Source: Punica granatum
Lineage: Eukaryota; Streptophyta; Magnoliopsida; Myrtales; Lythraceae
DNA: 64,000 bases
Direction: 5' to 3'
Assembly (NCBI RefSeq): GCF_007655135.1
Contig: NC_045132.1
Location: 12,152,001 to 12,216,000 of the forward strand
Both the position numbers and the translations under genes were made by a program. The notes beneath the pieces were generated by a model. That model had not been told where the DNA came from. It worked only from the letters and a program-made list of their open reading frames with translations, and searched no databases. This document shows, piece by piece, positions 12,122-22,436 of this stretch; within the stretch, counting starts at the first letter, position 1; each line of letters opens with the position of its first letter.

Positions 12122-12219
12122 GACTGGAATTCGACCCTTTTGTAATTTATATTTATTGTTTTCGAGAGCATTGTAAAGACATTTATTTTGTACATTCATT
12201 CTGTAAGAATTCCAGTCGG
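12122..12219 (+). promoter_or_regulatory. Long-range stem-loop in LTR, subfamily II form
   Basis: Perfect 12-bp inverted repeat: CGACTGGAATTC at 12122-12133 pairs with GAATTCCAGTCG at 12208-12219, with a 74-nt U-rich loop holding several TGTA motifs. The same arms occur in the minus-strand LTR at 62106-62117 and 62191-62202. Subfamily I has a different but equally complementary pair at the same place. Confidence 0.65.
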
Positions 12220-12519
12220 TGAGCGAACGGTCCGAGAGTCGAATTAATCGAATCGGTCTAATGCTTGCCCAGATATAAGTAAATCCAAGAACTCGCGGTT
12301 CTGGTTCACGCAGGGATTCAACGTTCATGGTTCGATGAACTGTAACGCAAGATTGTGAACCAACTCCCCGACATACGGGTTTACTTCTCTCTCGGCTTCT
12401 CAACCGATATCGTTTGGTTCACCGAATTTCCGGTGTCAAAACGTGCGAGCCGAGTACAGCTTAATTCATGCGGTAAATCATAAAACATGCAAGCCCAGCA
12501 AACCAGAGTACCGAAAGGG

Positions 12520-12542
12520 CGTGCGGGATATAGGCCCGCACG
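12520..12542 (+). promoter_or_regulatory. Conserved 8-bp hairpin in LTR end region
   Basis: CGTGCGGG at 12520-12527 and CCCGCACG at 12535-12542 form a perfect stem with a 7-nt loop. The stem is present in the LTRs at 29047-29069, 35659-35681 and 55879-55901, and in reverse near 61785; the copy near 60410 has one altered base. Confidence 0.65.
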
Positions 12543-12646
12543 TAACATGAACCCCCGAACACGGATTTTCCGATTCCGCACAGATCAATGCCTTAACAAC
12601 AAACTAGGTGTTCCATACCCCTAGACCCGGGTAACTTATCCGCCCT

Positions 12647-12660
12647 CGACCTTCGGGTCG
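12647..12660 (+). promoter_or_regulatory. UNCG-tetraloop hairpin before the PBS-like site
   Basis: CGACC, loop TTCG, GGTCG. A C(UUCG)G loop is an unusually stable RNA tetraloop. In the LTR ending at 29312 the loop is TACG, again a UNCG type, and the minus-strand LTR at 61524 has TTCG. It lies 12 bp before TGGCGACTCC. Confidence 0.6.
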
Positions 12661-12672
12661 TAAAATGATAAG

Positions 12673-12682
12673 TGGCGACTCC
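12673..12682 (+). other. PBS-like 10-mer (TGGCGACTCC) inside the LTR
   Basis: The 10-mer resembles the tRNA-Arg-type primer-binding sites I associate with Tat elements. It is not next to the LTR end but 123 bp inside it. The same 10-mer is at 29195, 35808 and 56028 (118 bp from the end each time) and at 61641-61650 in reverse. No TGG-type PBS is visible right after the LTR end at 12795. Confidence 0.55.
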
Positions 12683-12795
12683 TTCTCTCACGCGTGTCCG
12701 TCACGCGTCCCCCCCGGGAAGGTGGACACTCCCAAGCCGCGTTTGCTTAGGCGCGCGCATGCGTGCCCCGACGAGATGAAATTCGGGTGCGCACA

Positions 12796-13356
12796 ATCCC
12801 ATTTGCTTGTTTGCTTGTTTATTTATCGCTTTCCGCATTTCCTGCTTATCTATTTTACGCACTTTATTTCCCGCACATGCATTGCACATCATACTAGTTT
12901 CTTAGGTACCTTGTCCGACATCCCACGGGCACCAATATAGGAAGCTAGGTTAGTCAGAGGTTCCGAGTAAGGGAACGGATCGAGTTGGCTATGCCACCGA
13001 ACCGGCCCCCAAAGATCCTTGCTCGATTTCAAGGAATTCACACCCTTGAGTCGGGAGCCCCCATCCCTAGTTAGCGGTTCTCCCAGTAGCACCGAAAACC
13101 ATGCATACACAAGGATCGTCATGCTGGACCAATTTTTACCTCCATGCCATCAACCGACCCAAAAGTCGAGTCCTTGAGTCGGCCCGTAGTTTTTTTAGGA
13201 CGGGCATTTTGTTGTTTTTGTAAGAGCGATGTACACTGTAAAGAACACCACTATAGTTTATCTTTCCGCACTGCATACATTTTTTCAAAAAATTAGGAGA
13301 TTACATTGATTTGATTCTAAAAACGTTAAGCCGACATCTCCTCCATCTAGGTAAGG
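12796..13356 (+). other. Leader of element C (561 bp), no gene seen
   Basis: This is the untranslated stretch between the LTR end and ORF1. It has no convincing reading frame and no canonical TGG primer-binding site in its first 100 bases. It is T-rich near the LTR and again near 13190-13300. Nothing else can be supported. Confidence 0.6.
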
Positions 13357-14856
13357 ATGGACTGCCCGGCTCCCGATCTTAGGCTCAAAGCGATCACGCC
13401 ACCAAGGCAAGACATCATGCGCATCTGGAGGACTCTCCGACCGGTGGACCACGCATTCATCCAGGGCATCATCGGAGACATGGTTATGTTCGCCGAGACC
13501 CCGGTGGACTGGATCTTCTTGAGGACCGCCGCAGAATTTTGGGATCCCGAGCACGCAGTATTCAACTTCCAGGCAACGGAGCTAGCGCCTACGATCGAGG
13601 AGTACACGGCACTCATCCAGAGGCCTACGCCCACGACCCACGGCATCTTCGTGCCGAATCCGTTCACCACCGTCCAGGGTCAGCTCTCCACTCTTCTCCA
13701 CATACCCGCTCAAGACTTCCACGAGGAGCTTCATCAAAGGTGGGACCAAGGCATCCGGATCGCATGGCTCTCCGACTGGACGCTCCTCCGCGCAATGACG
13801 CCTACAACGGCTTCCTATCAGCGCGATGCCTGCCATGGATTCCTACTTTTGATCTTTGGCACTCTCCTGTTTCCATACTCGCCGAACCTCATCGACGGGG
13901 CTATAGCCCAAGTCGTCCTCCAAGCGGTGGGAGGCCATAGTTACGTGGAGGCTTTATTGGCCGAGACCGTCCGGTCTCTTGACTATGTGAGGGAGGTTCG
14001 GCGCGGCAGGATGAGGGGATCCCCGCACCTACTTCAGATTTGGCTTCTCGCCCATATCCGCCCCTTTTGCTCATCACATCCGTTCTCCTACATCGCCGAC
14101 GAGCGTTCGTTGATCGAGCGCTTGGTACCGGTTATCCCACCTCCCGAGCACAGTTTCTCGGAATGGAGGCGTTTTTGGCGTGAGTTGACGCTCGCACGCT
14201 TCTTATGGGTCGCGCGATGGAACCCCGGCGGCCCCATGATCATGGGATGTCCCGGAATTGTGGGAGTCCCCCTTCTCAGTCATTTGGGGAGCACACTCAT
14301 ATTCCCGGGGCGGGTAATCAGACAGCTCGGAGGCCTACAGGACGTTCCCGCCGAAGCGGATCGTCTACCTTTCCACATCCAGTGGGCCGACTCTACATCC
14401 ACGGCCCTCGATAGATTCCTGCAGATTCGAGAGATTCGCCGCCAACGAGACGCTTGCATCATACAGCGTCTGTACTTCCCCGAACATCCCACTGACGACG
14501 AGCGAGTCTTCGCCGCCACTTCAGCATACGTGGTTTGGTTCTATGCACGGGGATTCGCATCACCGCAACCGTCCCATGCCACCCTGACTCCCCGTGCTAC
14601 ATCCACCCTCGCCCCCGAAGCCGAGAGATCCACCCAAGCGGCCATGCACGCGGAGCTACGGGCCATCAGGGAGGAACGGGATAGGCTCCGTTGCGAGCTT
14701 GTCGACTCCCGCGCAGAGGTCGCGGACTACAGGGATCTTCAGACAGAGCTGACTCGAGCACGCGCCCTGGTCGCACACCTAGATCGGGAGATGGCCCGCT
14801 TGAGCGTGGAGTTGGATCAAGTGCACAAGAGGGCGCGCAACCTCGCCCACCCCTAG
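13357..14856 (+). CDS. ORF1 protein of Ogre-like element (499 aa), intact
   Basis: An uninterrupted frame from ATG to TAG upstream of gag, in the position of the extra ORF1 of Ogre/Tat elements. The N-terminal 400 residues are globular, rich in Trp, Arg and Leu, with segments such as WRTLRPVDHAFIQG, APTIEEYTALIQRP and FGTLLFPYSPNLIDG. They look like the plant domain annotated as DUF7745 or plant-mobile-domain-like; I name this from memory. Residues of about 425-495 form a heptad-rich coiled coil (ELRAIREERDRLRCEL, LVAHLDREMARLSVEL). The function is unknown; a role in RNP assembly or host interaction would be inference. It is the only gene of this element without a stop or frameshift. An alternative is a captured host gene. 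Confidence 0.8.
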   Translation: MDCPAPDLRLKAITPPRQDIMRIWRTLRPVDHAFIQGIIGDMVMFAETPVDWIFLRTAAEFWDPEHAVFNFQATELAPTIEEYTALIQRPTPTTHGIFVPNPFTTVQGQLSTLLHIPAQDFHEELHQRWDQGIRIAWLSDWTLLRAMTPTTASYQRDACHGFLLLIFGTLLFPYSPNLIDGAIAQVVLQAVGGHSYVEALLAETVRSLDYVREVRRGRMRGSPHLLQIWLLAHIRPFCSSHPFSYIADERSLIERLVPVIPPPEHSFSEWRRFWRELTLARFLWVARWNPGGPMIMGCPGIVGVPLLSHLGSTLIFPGRVIRQLGGLQDVPAEADRLPFHIQWADSTSTALDRFLQIREIRRQRDACIIQRLYFPEHPTDDERVFAATSAYVVWFYARGFASPQPSHATLTPRATSTLAPEAERSTQAAMHAELRAIREERDRLRCELVDSRAEVADYRDLQTELTRARALVAHLDREMARLSVELDQVHKRARNLAHP

Positions 14857-15174
14857 GATTAGCGGACGTGCCCATTTTTGCCCTCGCTCGGACCTACGCC
14901 GCTTTCAAGCGGCCATCGGGCGTAAAGGGATGTCGGCTTTACGTTTATGTTCCTTTCTTTTCCTCCGTATGTTCTATTTTGTAAAATTATGGAACTCGAA
15001 GCTAATCAATGTAATGACATTAGTATTTTGAAAACTCATGCATCTCATACATCTTGTCATTTTACCTATCCCGTACATACCGTTTAAGATGTTGACGTTT
15101 GCCCTTACACATTCTTGGAATCTAGGTGATCGCAACTGGCGTCACACCGCTACCCGACTGGTCAGCGTCTTAGG
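14857..15174 (+). other. Spacer between ORF1 and gag (318 bp)
   Basis: It has no coding potential and contains a T-rich tract and several in-frame stops. No convincing splice pair or second promoter is visible. How gag is translated downstream of ORF1 is not evident. Confidence 0.5.
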
Positions 15175-18100
15175 ATGGCGGAAGGGGATCACGTCGATGT
15201 TTCCGAAGAAGTCCACCCTTCGGTCCCAGCCCTCTCTCAACCACCGCAGACACACGCCCCGCCACCTCTCACTCCTGCAGGTGTACTCCCGGTGTACTCC
15301 GGCGCTCTTCCAACACATCTCCCGCCCCCGGCGTCTTCGGGGGCGCCTCAACCACCGACCTCACCAACTTCCACCGCCACCAATGACCAAGCCCGCATTG
15401 CGGCTCTCGAGGGCACGGTCAATCAAATGGCCACTAACATGGCGGAGCTACTCGCCCTGCTCAGAGGACCTAACCGGGCCTCCTCGAGTTCCACACCCCC
15501 GCCGGGACCGGGGCTAACAATCGATCCAACCCCGTGGGCTCCACCCACCCAAGCCCCGGAGAACGTTGAGGCTCCCGCACTGCCAACGCTGTATACGTCC
15601 GCGGTCCACCCCTTCACCAGTCAACTTCCGCCGCCGCCGGCCCCTTCGGTAGTCCCTCTCCCACCGGCTACCTTCTTATCCTCGGAGCACATCCTGTCCG
15701 CACCTCCCCCCGTTTCCATACCGGCCCCGGCCATGATCTACACAGCGCCTCCGCCGACGGTTTTCCCGGCAACCACCGCACCTGCTCCAACTCATCCTCA
15801 AGCCACGGAGCTTCCTCCCTATCCGGCTCTGCAGCCTCACGCCGGCCTCTCCTACCAGGCACCGCCCCCCATAAACACCACCTTCCACGAACCTGGCACG
15901 CCGACTCATGCGGCCCAGTTCGCCTTCCCAACGCATTTCTTCTCCGAGGCCGACGTCGAACATGAGAGAAGGCTCAAAAGGATGGAAGAAACGATACGGG
16001 CCTTACAAGCAGGTGATGCTCGTCTCGACGCGCATCACGGCGACTGTAGCCTATTCCCGGACATGCGGCCACCCCCGAAGCTCAAAATCCCGGAATTCAA
16101 GACTTACGAGGGCGCGACAGACCCGCGCCACCACCTCCGCCATTATCGAGGAAAGATGTTGCAATATTGGGAATACGAGGAATTTTTCATCCACTCTTTC
16201 CAAGATAGCCTGTCAGGGTCGGCCCTCGATTGGTTCATGTCGCTAAAGGCCGAGGATATCCCGACGTGGGAGGATCTCTCCCGGAAGTTCATCGATCAAT
16301 ATCGATACTACGCGGAGACACCTCCTACTCTTCTAGAGCTGAGCACGAAAGAAATGGCGCGGGGCCAAATGTTCGAGGAGTATGCCGCCAAGTGGCGTGC
16401 CCAAGCAGCGAAGCACATTCCCCCGATCAGCGAGGCGCAACAGATCCAATTGTTCCACTCCACACTGAGAGGAGTATACTATTCGCACTTATTGGCGCAC
16501 ACTTCGTCGTTCTCCGACCTCATCGAGGCCGGAAAGAAATTGGATTTGGGCATCAAGCTCGGAAGAATGGAGGACCCCACCAGCAAAGGAGAGGAGTCGT
16601 CTAAGAAGATCCCCGCGACATCATCGTCCTCAAGCGGAAGAAGGGGAAAGGAAATTTCGGTGAATACCGTCAACACCGCGCAACAGGCCCCTCAGCAATA
16701 TTCGATGAACTACACGGCGGCGCCTCCCGTAGCTCCCTCATACGCCCCGCAGGCACCCCAATATCGGCCTCAAGCCCCTACCCAATCAATCTACTATTCC
16801 GCACTGCCGCCTCCACCCCTACCTGCGGTGTCATCGCCCGTCGTCCATCATTATGCCCCTGCTCCATCCCAAGTCCCTCAATATCAACCTCCGGTTCCTA
16901 GGACTACTCAGCCGGCACAACGGGCCCCGCCCCCGCAAGGTCAACAGACCGGTGCAGCGCAACCACGACCCCGCAAACAGTACCCGGCCCTGCCGGTCCC
17001 ACTTTCCCACATCTACCGGCAAATTCGTGACAAGGTTAGGACAATGACGCCTAGCCCAAGCTTTGATCCCACTATCCAAGATCAGAGCAAGCGATGCGAG
17101 TACCACCAAGGGGCACCAGGCCACACCATAGACAACTGCTGAAAGTTGAGGGATAAGATCCAAGAGATGATAGATGCAAAGGAGCTCGTGTTCAACGCCG
17201 TGAGGTCTCCGAATGTACAGGCTAATCCCCTCCCCGACCATGGACCGGCTCAGGGGGCCTCCATCAACATGATCACCGTGTGCACGTCGAGCGCGGGCGG
17301 AGGCGAGCAAGGTGGGCCTTCCCCCGTTGTGATTGAATACGTACCGGCAGAAGTCGCAGTCGGGTTCGCCGGGGTAGAGGCACCCCATGTCCCGCTTGTC
17401 ATAGACGTTCCCGCCCGGGAGCCATACTCGAACGATAGGGTCCCCTGGACCTATGAGGGAAGTGTTGGGAACCTGGAGCAACAATTCGGTGTCATGGGCA
17501 TAACCCGCTCAGGGCGGCTATATGAGAACCCGGCGACCACCGACAAAGGGAAGGCGCCCGTTACCGAAGAAGAGACGAGGCCTAGGACCCTACCTACTCC
17601 GTCCAAGAAGGTGACAGAAGAGGAGGCCGAAGCCTTCATGAAAGTCATCAAAGCGAGCGAGTACAAGATAGTGGAGCAGATGGCCAAATCTCCGGCCCAT
17701 ATCTCATTGCTCGCCCTCCTGCTCAACTCAGAACCTCACAGGGAGGCCCTCATATGGGTCCTGACGGCTGCGCAAGTTCCCAAAGGGACGCCCCCGAACC
17801 GGATAGAGGAAATCATCAACTCCATTTTCTCCAATACCATCTCGTTTTCGGACGATGAGCTCCCCTCCGAAGGATGCGCGCATTTCCGGGCACTGCACAT
17901 CGTTTGCAAGTGCAACAACCATATTGTTGGCCGAGTCATGATCGACAACGGCTCCGCGCTCAACGTGTGCCCGGTGACCACTTTGAAGCAGATGAATGTG
18001 GATCTCAACCGCATCCGTCCTAGCAAAACAGCGGTCCGGGCCTTCGATGGTTCGAGGAGAGAGGTGAACGGTGAAATCGACCTCCTCATAGATATCGGCC

Positions 18101-18836
18101 CATGCTCCTTCAGCGTCACATTCCAAGTGTTGGATATCCCGAATGCCTTCAGCCTACTACTTGGAAGGCCTTGGATCCACTCGGCCGGCGCCATTCCGTC
18201 CTCCCTACATCATAAGGTGAAATTCATCGTTGAGGAGAAGATCATCACGGTCAAAGGGGAGGAGGATTACGCCATCTACAAGGAGACGGCGGTCCCTTAC
18301 ATCAGCGTCGGGGACGACGAAAACCTGCCCTTCCACTCCTTCGAGACCGTCTCCGTTATTCCGGATTACGGAAAGGTCGGGCCGTCCCGCGCCGACCGCA
18401 TGATAGGGAAGGTCCTTCTGCGCCACAATTACATTCCCGGCACCGGCCTTGGGGCGCGTGGACAAGGAATCAACCGCCCCATTGAAGTTGAGGAATACAA
18501 GCATAGGAGGGGACTTGGCTTTCGCCCCTCCTGCCATGAAATCATTGAGGCTCGCCGGGGCAACCATCTCCACCGCCTCGCCCCGCACTATGGTAGGCTC
18601 AATTGGGGCATTCCAGTCCCCCCGTTATCACATTTCTTCCCCGGGCCTCCACTCATCATCGGGAGCACCTCTGACGGCCCTTCCTCGGACTTCGACGACA
18701 CAACCGACGCTTTGCCAACCGTGTATGCCGTCACCGAGGAGATTCCTTCAGGGGTTCACATCCGCTCGGCGCAGGAAGACGAGGAGCTTAACAACTGGAC
18801 CTCAGTCCTACGCTATTCGGCTGTGATCGCCGATGT
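15175..18836 (+). pseudogene. Element C gag-pro, one frame with a single TGA
   Basis: Start ATG at 15175. Residues 1-280 are Pro/Ala-rich and low-complexity. The gag capsid domain is at about 290-480 (KIPEFKTYEGATDPRHHLRHY, ALDWFMSL, FHSTLRGVYYSHLL), followed by a P/Q-rich tail and a CCHC-like knuckle (CEYHQGAPGHTIDNC). A TGA at 17140-17142 replaces the following Trp codon, kept as TGG in A1 and D. Pro continues in the same frame: active-site segment MIDNGSALNVCP (about 17938) and a G-patch-like domain (18400-18520; IPGTGLGARGQGINRP). The frame would stop at TAA 18838-18840, but a splice donor overlaps this stop. Gag forms the particle; Pro cleaves the polyprotein; a G-patch would bind nucleic acid. 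Confidence 0.92.
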
Positions 18837-19048
18837 GTAAGATTTATCTATGTATGAGATGTTTCCCGCGTGTCGGCGTAGCCGTAGGCCACACGACGGA
18901 AGAGGGAACTTTGTTATGCCTTCGTGATCCATACTATCAATGAATTTCCTATATGCATTTTGAATCCTTGTCTATTCCACCCTCTCTTCCTTACTCTTTT
19001 GTTCATATCATTCTAAATTTTTCTAAGACGATTCTTTTAATTCTCCAG
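18837..19048 (+). other. Predicted intron (element C), 212 bp, between pro and RT
   Basis: The donor GTAAGA begins at 18837 and includes the pro stop codon. The acceptor TTCTCCAG ends at 19048 after a long pyrimidine-rich tract. Splicing joins GT from the pro exon to G of the pol exon to make a Val codon, and the pol frame stays open. Without splicing the stop codon and a TAA at 19038-19040 block pol. The other three copies agree in both ends and length (213, 213 and 224 bp). Confidence 0.78.
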
Positions 19049-22000
19049 GCTCCACTCGAATCTAAATTTTCGACGCGTTGATTCGAACCCATCCGAAGAA
19101 TGTCTCGGAGAGCTTGGACCCATATACTTCGGGGAAGGGCTTGACGAAGACAGCCTAGAACCTGAGATAGAAGAGAGTTTGCGCCGCCTCGAGGACCGCC
19201 AACTCACCTCGCTCGAGCCAACAGAAGAGATCAACGTGGGTACTCAAGAGGAGCCCCGCATCCTAAAGATCGGTACAAGTCTCGACCCAACAAAACGGGT
19301 CCGAATGATCGATTTCCTGACCAGGTATCAAGAAGTTTTTGCCTGGTCCTACGCCGACATGCCGGGGCTAGACCCGTCAATAGTAAAGCACTTCCTCCCA
19401 CTGGACACCGAGAAATTCCCGCCCAAACAGCAACAATTGCAACGGCAACGGGCAAGCCTCCTTCTCCGCATCAAGGAAGAGGTTGTCAAACAGATCAACG
19501 CAGGCTTTCTCGAGGTCTGCAACTATTTCGAATGGGTGGCAAACATTGTGCCGATGGAGAAGAAAGATGGAAGGGTTCGAGTCTGCGTCGACTATCGGGA
19601 CCTCAATAAGGCCAGCCCCAAAGACAACTTTCCCTTGCCCCACATCGACATACTAGTCGATAACACGGCGCGCCACGCCCAGTTTTCCTTCATGGACGGC
19701 TTCTCCGGATACAACCAAATTCGGATGGCCGAGGAAGACAAGATCAAAATGACGTTCACTACCATGTGGGGGACCTTTTGTTATCGCGTCATGCCTTTCG
19801 GCCTCAAGAACGCCGGGGCAACTTATCAGAGGGCTATGGTCACATTGTTCCACGACATGATGCACAAGGAAGTCGAGGTCTATGTCGATGATTTGATTGC
19901 CAAGTCCAAAGAAGGAGAAGATCACCTCATTAATCTGAAGCGTCTCTTCGACCGCTTAAGACAGTACAAGCTTCGGCTTAATCCGGCAAAATGCACGTTC
20001 AGCGCTCGATCGGGAAAACTACTAGGATTCGTGGTCAGCGAGCGCGGCATCGAGGTAGATCCCGATAAAGTCAAGGCGATTAAGGAGCTTCCTCCGCCGT
20101 CCTCGGTCCGCGAAGTACGAGGCTTCCTAGGGCGATTGAATTACATCGCACGATTCATTGCAAACCTGACAAACAAATGCCAACCACTCTTTCGCTTGCT
20201 CCGCAAGAACGCGGCGATCGAATGGGACGAAGAATGTCAAAAGGCCTTTGACACCATCAAGGCGTATTTGATCCAACCACCGGTATTGGTCCCGCCTACA
20301 CCGGGTCGTCCCCTCGTACTTTACCTAACGGTGCGCCGCCAATCATTAGGATGCATGCTGGGACAGGAGGAGGAGTCCACACACACGGAGCGCGCGATTT
20401 ACTATCTGAGCAAAAAGTTCACCAATGGAGAGTCCAATTATCCGAAAATCGAGAAGATGTGCTGCGCATTGGTGTGGGTCATGCAAAGGCTCCGACAATA
20501 CACGCTTTATCACACGATCTGCTTGCTGTCAAAGGCAGACCCCTTCAAGTACTTACTCGACAGTCCCTCCTCCACGCGGAACCTCGCCAAATGGCGTTGT
20601 CAATTGACGGAATACGATATCGAGTACGTGTCCCGCACTTCGGTCAAGGGGCAAGCGATCGCGGATCATTTGGCAGAATTCCCAATTGAAGACCACACAC
20701 CGATTAATCCCAACTTTCCGGATGAGGGGATTCTCCAAGTAGACGGCGAGGGAGAGAAACCAGGATGGAAGATGTATTTCGACGGTGCTGTCAATTCCAC
20801 GGGATCAGGTATCGGCGCGGTACTAATATCCCCGGACGGGCGCTATTACCGGGTAGCAGCAAAGATCGACTTTCCGTGCACCAATAATATGGCTGAGTAC
20901 GAGGCATGTATTCTCGGCCTACAAGCGGCGATTGATTTCAAGGTAAAAGAGCTCGAAGTGTTCGGTGACTCCATGCTCACTATCTTCCAGACATTGGGGC
21001 AATGGAAGACAAAGGACGCAAAGCTGGTGCCGTATCACGAGTACCTCGAGAAGTTAACCGAGAACTTCGAGGACATTTCGTTCACCTATACTCCACGCAT
21101 GACAAATCAATTCGCGGACGCGCTTGCACCGCTCGCCTCCATGGTGAGCATCACGAGGGAAAACCTTATCGAGCCCCTCGAGATTGAGATAGCCGAAGGA
21201 CCGGCACACTGCAACTCAATTGAAGCATCCGAGGCAAAGCCGTGATACGAAGACATCAAGAATCTTCTACAAACCGGCCAATACCCCCCATTCGCCGATC
21301 GCCGCGATCGGAAGACTCTCAGACGCCTCGCGATACATTACTTTTTGAGCGGCGAGATACTCTACCGCCGCTCCTTCGATTCCACACTCCTCCGGTGCAT
21401 CGACGAGCACGAATCGCGACGTCTCATGGAGGAAATGCACAGGGGAAACTGTGGACCTCATATGAATGGTCTCATGCTTGCTAAGAAGATCATGCGCCTG
21501 GGCTATTATTGGTCCACCATGGAGACTGATTGTGTGAATTACGCCGATCAAATCAAAGCGTCGCCCAACGAATTGCGCCCCATGACGACACCATGGCCTT
21601 TTTCGATGTGGGGGATGGATGTGATTGGCCCGATCAATCCCAAAGCGTCTAACGGACACATGTTCATTTTGGTGGCAATCGACTACTTCACCAAGTGGAT
21701 CAAGGCCGTCACTCTTGCGTCAGTCACCGCAAAAGCCGTGGCCCGTTTTCTCAAACGCGACGTCATCGCCCGATACGGGGTCCCTGCGACAATCATCACA
21801 GACAATGCCAAGAACCTGAACAACAAGGTCATCGATGAGCTCTGTGCACAATTCAAAATCCGACATCGCAACTCCACCCCGTACCGTCCCCAAATGAACG
21901 GTGCGGTGGAAGCGGCGAATAAGAACATCAAAAAGATCATCGAAAAAATGACGGTGAACTACAAGGATTGGCACGAGATGCTCCCCTATGCACTCTTGGG

Positions 22001-22436
22001 GTACCGCACATTCATACGGACCTCAACCGGGGCAACTCCGTACTCGCTAGTCTATGGTATGGAGGCCGTCCTCCCAATCGAAGTGGAGATCCCTTCCATG
22101 AGGATTCTCGCTGAGGCCAAACTTGAAGAAGCAGAATGGGCAAAGCAGCGGTACGAACAGTTGAATTTCATTGATGAGAAGAGGCTGAAGGCGCTATGCC
22201 ACGGACAGCGCTATCAACAAAGAATGGCTCGAGCCTTCAATGCAAGAGTTCGCCACCGCGATTTCAACCCCGGCGACCTCGTTTTGAGGAAAGTCCTACA
22301 CGTCACGCCTGACTCTCGAGGGAAGTTCTCGTACAAATACGACGGCCCCTTCGTCGTCAAAGAGGCTTTCTCCGGAGGAGCAGTCGTCTTGAACGACATG
22401 GACGGCACTGAAAAACGCCATTCCCGTCAACGCTGA
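19049..22436 (+). pseudogene. Element C pol: RT, dual RNase H, integrase; TGA, Zn-finger deletion and frameshift
   Basis: RT motif A is FSFMDGFSGYNQI and the catalytic box is YVDD at 19881-19892. The connection or first RNase H is followed by a second RNase H with MYFDGAVN, NMAEYEAC and VFGDSML as acidic motifs. TGA at 21243-21245 replaces a Trp codon (TGG in B). The integrase core has MDVIGP, TDNAKN and VEAANK as D, D and E. A 30-bp in-frame deletion at about 21538 removes both cysteines of the HHCC zinc finger. One extra A in the run at 22411-22415 shifts the frame, ending at 22436 instead of about 15 codons later. The RT is intact by motif, but the polyprotein cannot be made whole. Confidence 0.92.

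Larger units (their letters stand above)
7842..12795 (+). repeat. Long LTR, subfamily II (4954 bp), left of element C
   Basis: It starts TGTCAGCACCCC and ends GTGCGCACA, so it has TG...CA termini. Its first 1.3 kb resembles the other LTRs here, but from about 9.2 kb on it is only distantly alignable to the subfamily I LTRs at 24448, 30702 and 51296, and instead matches the minus-strand LTR at 61524-64000. The left flank is pro of A2. It contains the TATA-like box, stem-loops and PBS-like site listed separately. Open frames inside are short and unsupported. Confidence 0.88.
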
